Assembly (NCBI GenBank): GCA_030045215.1
Contig: JASIBJ010000103.1
Location: 1-10,591 of the forward strand
Direction of reading: 5' to 3'
Length of the DNA: 10,591 bases
Origin: Streptosporangiaceae bacterium
Lineage (GTDB): Bacteria > Actinomycetota > Actinomycetes > Streptosporangiales > Streptosporangiaceae
Shown here: positions 6,139 to 10,591 of the stretch, in pieces
Layout: each line of letters begins with the position of its first letter
Numbering within the stretch: position 1 is the stretch's first letter
Made by a program: the position numbers and the translations under genes
Notes under the pieces: model-generated
What the model was told of the DNA's origin: nothing
Databases searched by the model: none
The model's input: only the letters and a program-made list of their open reading frames with translations

Positions 6139-7302
6139 ATGTACACCTGGCCGGCTGTGGACTGGCAGTCGCTGCGCGCTCAGCGCACGGGCAAGCTCGC
6201 AGAGCTCATGCGGCGGCGCGGCCTGGACCACCTGCTGCTGACGGGTTTCGACAATATTCGGTACGCCACCGACTACCGGACGTTGATCATCGCTGAAGGC
6301 TTCGACTGGTTCGCGGCGGTCGTTGACCAGGAAGGTACCTGCGACGTATTCGTGCCGTGGGTCGACGAGGTGGCTCAGGCCCCGGAGGCTGGGCTCCCCA
6401 AGATTCGAGCGCTGCACCCGCTGCCGTCCTGGAGCCCCGCACTAGCCCACGTCCGGACCTGGACGCAATCCGTTGCGGGAGTGCTGCGCCAGCGAAACGC
6501 GCGGCGGATCGGCTTCGATCTTGTCTACGCAGACCTGCTGGCGGCCCTGCGCCAGGAAGCTCTCCACGCCGATTTCATCCCGACGGCCTCTGACCTGTTC
6601 GATCTTCGGCGCAGGAAGGATGCGTCCGAGGTCGAGCTGCTCGTTGCGGCCAGTCAGGTGAACTCGCGTGCGGCCCGGGCAGCCATGGAGGCAGCTAAAG
6701 CCGGGATGACCGATCACGACATCCTGGCCCTGGCCATGGACAGCCTCCAGCGCGACGGGTCCGAGTTCGTCAGCCACTCGCTGTGCAACGTGCGACGTGG
6801 CACGGGCACGTGGTTCGCGGTCGGCAACGAACTGACCGAGGGAGATGCCTACTTCTTCGACATCGGCTGCTCGGGCATCGGCGGGTACGCATCGGACCTG
6901 GCGCGGACGGGTTTCGTCGGCGAGCCACCCCCGGCGGTCCGGCGCGCACATCGCCTGCTGCTGGACGCTCACAGCGTCGGTGAGCAACGGGCGCGGCCAG
7001 GCGTGCGGGCCTCGGAGATACACGGGGCCATCAACGACCGCCTGCGCACGGAGGGACTGCCGGTCACCCCTTACGCACTCGGACATGGGGTCGGGCTCCG
7101 GGCCTGCGAGCCTCCCACGATCTACCGGGCCGACCGGATGGATCGCGATGAGGTACTCCAGGAGGGGATGGTCATTGCGCTCGAGCCGGAGACGGCGGTA
7201 GACGTCGCCGGGCGGACGATCGTCCTGAAGGTTGAAGACAACTACCTGGTTACGAGCGACGGCCTGCAGCGCCTGACGAACGCGCCCTATGCGCTGAGCT
7301 GA
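6139..7302 (+). CDS. M24-family metallohydrolase (Xaa-Pro peptidase / creatinase fold), second copy
   Basis: Seen: 387 residues with an N-terminal creatinase-like domain (about 10-155) and a C-terminal pita-bread domain. Metal ligands can be placed at D241 (YFFDIGC), D253 (GYASDLART), H316 (LGHGVGL), E349 (IALEPET) and E366 (LKVEDNYL). The GHGVGL and LEPET motifs are more canonical than in the divergent M24 protein at 4152-5393, and the two are too different to be a recent duplication. The two Asp ligands are 12 residues apart, against 11 in Escherichia coli PepP. Start: AGAGGAG (6127-6133) lies 5 nt before ATG 6139. It follows the Lrp-type regulator by 32 nt. Likely a cytosolic peptidase or amidase-like hydrolase acting in the same pathway; the substrate is not determined. 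Confidence 0.9.
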   Translation: MYTWPAVDWQSLRAQRTGKLAELMRRRGLDHLLLTGFDNIRYATDYRTLIIAEGFDWFAAVVDQEGTCDVFVPWVDEVAQAPEAGLPKIRALHPLPSWSPALAHVRTWTQSVAGVLRQRNARRIGFDLVYADLLAALRQEALHADFIPTASDLFDLRRRKDASEVELLVAASQVNSRAARAAMEAAKAGMTDHDILALAMDSLQRDGSEFVSHSLCNVRRGTGTWFAVGNELTEGDAYFFDIGCSGIGGYASDLARTGFVGEPPPAVRRAHRLLLDAHSVGEQRARPGVRASEIHGAINDRLRTEGLPVTPYALGHGVGLRACEPPTIYRADRMDRDEVLQEGMVIALEPETAVDVAGRTIVLKVEDNYLVTSDGLQRLTNAPYALS

Positions 7303-7308
7303 CCAGCG

Positions 7309-7347
7309 GCGATTGCGGTGGCGGCTCAGCGTTGCCGAACATCGCAA
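7309..7347 (+). terminator. Possible weak terminator after the second M24 gene
   Basis: Just after the stop at 7302, TTGCG (7313-7317) pairs with CGCAA (7343-7347) or GCGAT with ATCGC, with further G-U-rich pairing between them. No T-run follows. The position fits a transcript end, but the stem is weak. Confidence 0.22.
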
Positions 7348-7408
7348 GACTACGGCGACCGAACAGCCTGGCGGCATTCCGGCAATAAGAGGTCAGGAGT
7401 CGGCAGCA

Positions 7409-7812
7409 GTGACCCGTGGAGCAGAGCTGATGAGCGCAGTCGGCGGCGCGGGGGAGGCTGGCGGATTACCTGCGGGCCTCTGGCCGGGCTGATGCCGCGG
7501 TGGCGGCCGCTTTCCGCGACATCCCTCGGCACACCTTCCTGCCCGAGATTGAGCCAGTGCGGGCCCTATCAGGACCGCGCAGTTGTGATCAAGTCGGATG
7601 GCGAAGGGCTGCCGGCCAGCGCGTCGGCGCAGCCCACGATGATGGCCATCATGCTGGGCAGCTGGAGCTTGCGCCTGGGCACCATGTGCTCGAGATCGGT
7701 ACCGGCACTGGCTATAACGCAGCGCTGATTGCGCACCTCGTCGGTGGTGACGGTCGACGTGATTCCCGAGCGGATTGACCAGGCGCGCGAAGTTGGGCGC
7801 CGCCGGGTATGG
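7409..7812 (+). pseudogene. Remnant of a PCMT-like (protein-L-isoaspartate O-methyltransferase family) methyltransferase
   Basis: Seen: family-like sequence appears in order but in alternating frames. RLADYLRASGRADAAVAAAF and RDIPRHTFLPEIEPV lie at about 7455-7560. YQDRAVVIKSDGEGLPASAS and AQPTMMAIMLG (about 7567-7659) are one frame later. LELAPGHHVLEIGTGTGYN and AALIAHLVGG (7665-7750) are back in the first frame, with the SAM-binding EIGTGTGYN motif. TVDVIPERIDQAR (about 7753-7791) is shifted again. One extra C at 7564-7566 and one missing base near 7657 explain the middle block. A start could be GTG 7409 or ATG 7430, with another shift in the G-run near 7450. Actinomycete relatives continue well beyond the SAM motif, and that part is missing here. 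Base substitutions look mild, so inactivation may be recent, or the sequence may contain errors. Confidence 0.72.
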
Positions 7813-7839
7813 CTCTGGCTGCCGGGAACGCAGCCAGAG
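7813..7839. repeat. Perfect 10-bp inverted repeat (stem-loop) between methyltransferase remnant and sigma gene
   Basis: CTCTGGCTGC (7813-7822) and GCAGCCAGAG (7830-7839) pair perfectly around a 7-nt loop (CGGGAAC). It is GC-rich and stable as RNA, with no T-tract after it. It is followed by GGGAGG (7845-7850), placed 7 nt before ATG 7858, which opens a 17-codon frame ending at 7911. It could be a terminator for the methyltransferase unit or a structured leader of the sigma gene that starts at 7934. Confidence 0.55.
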
Positions 7840-7933
7840 GAAACGGGAGGCGCGAGCATGATCATCGACCGACCGCATGTCCGCCTGGCCCTGCGCTGGC
7901 CGGCCTCGTGAGGACCCGCGCAGAGGATCACCT

Positions 7934-8574
7934 GTGACGGACGGCATGCTGATCGCGCAGTCGCTGCGGGGAACACCCGAGGCGTTCGGGGAGATTGTTC
8001 ACCGCCATGAGATCGCTGTTCATGGGTACTGTCGCGGCGGGCCGGACACCAGGCGGCCGACGATCTGCTCGGCGAGGTCTGGGTACGAGCCTTCGGGGCC
8101 CGCCGCGGCTATGACACCAGCCACGACGATGCCCGACCGTGGCTCTACGGGATCGCCAGGAACGTTTTGCGGGCACACTGGAGAACGAGCCGGCACATGG
8201 ATCCAGCTGCACCAGAGGAGACGGTTGATCCCTGGGATGAGGTCACTGACCGGATCGACCTGGCCGTCAAAGCGCGGGCACTGGTTTCCGCGCTGCGGGA
8301 ACTCCCCGCAGCTGAGCGCGACGTCCTGCTGCTCGTGGCATGGGAACAGCTGACCCCAGCCGAGGCCGCGATGGCGCTCAGCATCCCTCCGGGAACCGCT
8401 CACAGCCGCGAGATGCTGTGGTCGGCGGTAGTTGAGGAGATGGTCTCGGCCAGCGGCGCCCGCGCCGGACCGGCAGAGCATCAGGCAGATCAGCCGCAAC
8501 CGACTGCCCGACCGCGCAGACCGGACAGTTGGCGACAGGCGCAGCAGCGCCGCAACGCTAGCCCGGCGGCGTGA
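7934..8574 (+). pseudogene. ECF-type sigma-70 factor with one frameshift
   Basis: Seen: from GTG 7934 (AGAGGA at 7922-7927, 6-nt spacer) 32 codons read VTDGMLIAQSLRGTPEAFGE and on to HGY, a typical sigma-70 region 2 start. At 8029-8030 one base is missing, and the family sequence resumes in the next frame: LSRRAGHQAADDLLGEVWV, RPWLYGIARNVLRAHW, then region 4 (LRELPAAERDVLLLVAWEQL, TPAEAAMALSIPPGTAHSR) to the stop at 8574. The repaired protein would be about 213 residues, normal for the group. Region 4 ends in SREMLWSAVVEEM instead of the usual Arg-rich SRLxRAR helix. No recognisable anti-sigma gene follows. Known: such factors direct RNA polymerase to a small set of promoters. Without the missing base translation yields an inactive product, so this is a pseudogene unless the base is a sequencing error. 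Confidence 0.75.
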
Positions 8575-8583
8575 CTCACGTGA

Positions 8584-8626
8584 AGGGTAAGCCAGTCACC
8601 CTCATAAGCCCCGGCGGGTTCGCCGG
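8584..8626 (+). terminator. Tandem stem-loops after the sigma gene, possible terminator
   Basis: AGGGT (8584-8588) pairs with ACCCT (8598-8602), followed by a perfect CCGGCG-GGTT-CGCCGG hairpin (8611-8626). They start 10 nt after the sigma stop. No U-run follows, but actinomycete terminators often lack one. Supported by position and pairing only. Confidence 0.35.
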
Positions 8627-8700
8627 CCACAGCGGCGAGGAGCTAGCATCACCACAACGGCCGGAACTACCGGATTTACAACCTCCCGGCAGGCACATCA

Positions 8701-8922
8701 GTGCTATATGCCGAGCCCTATGGCTCCCGCCGCACGACGTGGTTGACCATTCGCTTCCTGCTTGCCGGGATGGCATCCCTCGTGTGCGCACTGACTGGTA
8801 ATGCCTCCGCGGGCCTCTGGGTGGTTCCGCCGCTGCTGGTCGTTGCTGCCGGTCCCGACCTCGTCCTGTGGATGCGATCACGTGCCGGACGGACGCGGAA
8901 AGGGCCAACGGCCACCCACTGA
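8701..8922 (+). CDS. Small hypothetical membrane protein
   Basis: Seen: 73 codons from GTG 8701. Two adjacent hydrophobic stretches, about residues 16-34 (IRFLLAGMASLVCALTG) and 39-58 (GLWVVPPLLVVAAGPDLVLW), are followed by a basic tail (RSRAGRTRKG). This positive-inside layout suggests a two-segment inner-membrane protein with a cytoplasmic C-terminus. Third-position GC is fairly high, in line with coding sequence. GGCAGG, 7 nt before the GTG, is a weak ribosome-binding site. The last 45 bases overlap the convergent phosphatase gene, which is unusual. I do not recognise the family. It could be a remnant, like its left neighbours, or a chance frame. Confidence 0.42.
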   Translation: MLYAEPYGSRRTTWLTIRFLLAGMASLVCALTGNASAGLWVVPPLLVVAAGPDLVLWMRSRAGRTRKGPTATH

Positions 8923-10155
8923 GCCCGATGCGACGTTAGCCCCTGCGACGGCCAGCGGCCTGGGAGCAGGCGCAGCGTGCTGACCGGGCTCCATCACGGC
9001 GGGCGCATTCTGATCGGGCCATGGGCGCGGCGGTGTCGCCTCCAGGAGTAGCAGGGCGACGTCGTCGTCGAGCTTCCCGCCCGCGTGCGCGAGGAGCCGG
9101 TCGAGCAACCCGTCCACGGCTGCCTGGAGGTCTGAGTGCCAGAGCGTCTCGAGGCAATCTTCGAGCCTGAAGTACTGGCCTGCCCTGTCGCGCGCCTCGA
9201 GCAGGCCATCGGTGTAGAACAGCAGCCGGTCACCCGCGCTGACGGAGAATGTTGATGGCCGGATGTCAGGTCGCAGGCCGAGGGGCGTCGCATAGGAACT
9301 AGGAGTCAGCGCCCTGAGGTCGCCATCGGCTGCGAGCCGCAACGGCGGCGGGTGCCCGCAGGTCACGAGCTGAAGCCAGCCGCCAGGGTCGAGCTCGGCG
9401 AATAGCGCGGTCACGAAGTCCTCGTCGCCTGCAGCCCGCGTGACGGACCGGTCCACGACCCAGGCAACCTCGGGCAGCGACAGGTCCGGCTGGGCACAGG
9501 CGTCGCGGAAGCTGGTCATCGCGACGCTGGCCAGGCGAACCGCCGGGAGGCCCCTCCCGCGGGTGTCGCCGATGAGCCAGCGCGGGTGCCCTGCGTCGGC
9601 GACAACCTCCAGCAGGTCTCCGCCCACCTGAGCCTCGGCCGAGGCTGAGACATACCGTGAGGCGAGCCGTCCTGTGGTGATGGTGGGCGGCACCTCGCGC
9701 AGCAGCGCGCTTTGCGCCACTCGGGCTACCGCCCGGACCTGGCCGAGCCGCCGCTGCGCCGCGGTGCGCAGCGCGGAGTTGGCTACGGCGAACGCGGCCA
9801 GCAGCACGAGCACACTGAGGTGCGATGCGACCATCCGCATCGGACCGGGCTGGCTCACCTCGAGCCCTAGTCCCAGGAGCAGTGTCCATCCCGCGACCAC
9901 GGCGGTGATCCGCGGAGACAAGACCAGGGATGCTAGCAGCGGTCCGACTGCCAGCCATACGGCGGTGACGACCCCCGGCCCGGCCGCATAAACCGCGGCT
10001 GCGCTCGCCGTGATGGTCAGGAGGAGCGCCGTCGCGGACACCAGCTGCGCGCGCCGGCCCGACAACCTGGCAGGCCCGGATGCATCGAGCGTGATGCCGC
10101 CGCCAGAGCGTGCGAAAGACCCGCGGATCTGCCGTCCAAACGCCCTGGTTGCCAT
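8878..10155 (-). CDS. Membrane-anchored SpoIIE/PP2C-type serine phosphatase
   Basis: Seen: 425 residues from ATG 10155. Four hydrophobic segments lie at about 38-58, 62-80, 84-100 and 110-128, then a linker and a PP2C domain (about 160-373). Its motifs are VGGDLLEVV (177-185), IGDTRGRGLPA (195-205, in place of GDVxGKG), TCGHPPP (265-271), FYTDGLLEAR (313-322) and KLDDDVALLLL (361-371), so the acidic metal-binding residues are kept. A Pro/Ala-rich tail of ~50 residues ends the protein. Known: SpoIIE-type phosphatases dephosphorylate anti-sigma-factor antagonists (STAS proteins) in partner-switching control of stress or development sigma factors. No STAS or RsbW gene is visible here. Start choice: GGAAGG (10163-10168) lies 7 nt before this ATG, while the frame reaches GTG 10209 without a comparable site. 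It is convergent with, and overlaps by 45 bp, the small ORF at 8701-8922. Confidence 0.9.
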   Translation of the reverse strand: MATRAFGRQIRGSFARSGGGITLDASGPARLSGRRAQLVSATALLLTITASAAAVYAAGPGVVTAVWLAVGPLLASLVLSPRITAVVAGWTLLLGLGLEVSQPGPMRMVASHLSVLVLLAAFAVANSALRTAAQRRLGQVRAVARVAQSALLREVPPTITTGRLASRYVSASAEAQVGGDLLEVVADAGHPRWLIGDTRGRGLPAVRLASVAMTSFRDACAQPDLSLPEVAWVVDRSVTRAAGDEDFVTALFAELDPGGWLQLVTCGHPPPLRLAADGDLRALTPSSYATPLGLRPDIRPSTFSVSAGDRLLFYTDGLLEARDRAGQYFRLEDCLETLWHSDLQAAVDGLLDRLLAHAGGKLDDDVALLLLEATPPRPWPDQNAPAVMEPGQHAAPAPRPLAVAGANVASGSVGGRWPFPRPSGT

Positions 10156-10582
10156 AAAGCCGCCTTCCACACGTCTCGTCTCTTCGGCACCGCTGCGTAC
10201 GCTGACCACTATCGGGCACGTGATTCAGCGGCTACTGAGCATCAGCTCAAAGCAACATCTCGATGGGCGGGCCGGCACTTCTTCAGCGAATCTGCGGGAG
10301 AACTGGAGCGGGTTTCCATAGCTCTAGCAGCGTTCCCCCAGGTTCTCACTGCATCGCGGAACGATGTGCCCTCCGACGGAGCCTGATCCGACCTGCCGGC
10401 CGTTTCCAGCTGGGCTTCAGGTTCGCCCGGTGAACTCGAGGCCGCAGGACCTGGCGGGTTCGCGTCCCGGCCTAGTTCCGCAGGAAAGGCGGGACTGCCG
10501 AACGCGGCGTGCTGAGGGCCCCCTGCGCAAAGAGCGCGGCACAGCCTTCGGAGTCCGACCGAGGGAGAGTGGAGGAGGAGAC
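10156..10582. other. Intergenic control region between phosphatase and a right-edge gene
   Basis: About 430 bp without a supportable gene, holding divergent upstream regions. TGAGC-ATCA-GCTCA (10236-10249) is a small palindrome about 80 bp upstream of the phosphatase start and could be an operator. AGTTCCGC (10474-10481) and GCGGGACT (10489-10496) form an 8-bp stem (one G-U pair) with a 7-nt loop, inside the likely leader of the plus-strand gene. No confident promoter, tRNA or riboswitch could be identified. Confidence 0.5.
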
Positions 10583-10591
10583 GTGAGCAGG
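10583..10591 (+). CDS. First three codons of an unidentified gene
   Basis: GTG-AGC-AGG at the right edge is preceded by a purine-rich stretch with GGAGGAGG (10571-10578), 4 nt before the GTG. This strong ribosome-binding site and the lack of any other gene in the last 430 bp suggest a real plus-strand gene continuing beyond the window. Nothing can be said about its product. Confidence 0.5.

Noticed and set aside
8571..8801. 76-codon plus-strand frame starting on the sigma-gene stop (GTGA overlap), as an anti-sigma partner
   Set aside because: Proline-rich, with no membrane segment or zinc-binding HxxxCxxC motif, and it covers a strong hairpin; most likely chance.
10156..10209. GTG 10209 as the phosphatase start
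   Set aside because: No comparable ribosome-binding site. ATG 10155 is preceded by GGAAGG at a 7-nt spacing.
10450..10473. T-arm-like sequence GGGTTCGCGTCCC suggesting a tRNA
   Set aside because: The T-loop deviates (C where A is expected), the stem has a mismatch, and no matching acceptor stem, anticodon arm or CCA end was found at the right distances.
1..10591. CRISPR arrays, insertion sequences, integrases or phage genes
   Set aside because: No regularly spaced direct repeats, transposase motifs or terminal inverted repeats were seen. The damaged genes at 7409-8574 show no flanking element.

Overview
This high-GC window has actinomycete codon use, GTG starts and purine-rich Shine-Dalgarno sites. 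It also carries gene families that are expanded in filamentous Actinobacteria: an ECF-type sigma factor, a SpoIIE/PP2C phosphatase with membrane segments, and a PCMT-like methyltransferase. The genus cannot be named from the sequence alone.

Positions 1 to about 7300 form one functional block arranged around a divergent control region (about 5394-5566). On the minus strand, read from 5393 down to the left edge, five genes are tightly packed: an M24-family metallohydrolase, a carbon-nitrogen (nitrilase-superfamily) hydrolase, a 12-TM APC-type permease, a calcineurin-like metallophosphoesterase, and a histone-deacetylase-fold acetylpolyamine amidohydrolase cut by the window edge. Gaps are 6, 12 and 26 nt, followed by a TGATG stop/start overlap. 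On the plus strand, an Lrp/AsnC regulator is followed 32 nt later by a second, different M24 metallohydrolase. The AT-rich space between the two units holds one promoter-like element on each strand, a perfect 8-1-8 palindrome just after the predicted regulator start site, and an inverted repeat over the leftward -35 box. The simplest reading is an Lrp-controlled locus that imports a small N-acylated or amide-bonded nitrogen compound (polyamine derivative, modified amino acid, cyclic amidine or short peptide) and takes it apart with several amide- or C-N-cleaving enzymes. The substrate is not determined.

Positions 7303-8700 look like a decaying segment. A PCMT-type methyltransferase remnant is split over several reading frames and lacks its C-terminal part. 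A perfect 10-bp hairpin and then an ECF-type sigma-70 gene with one apparent missing base follow. A short uncharacterised membrane-protein ORF lies at 8701-8922.

Positions 8878-10155 (minus strand) encode a membrane-anchored PP2C/SpoIIE serine phosphatase. The last ~430 bases are non-coding apart from the first three codons of a new plus-strand gene with a strong ribosome-binding site at the right edge.
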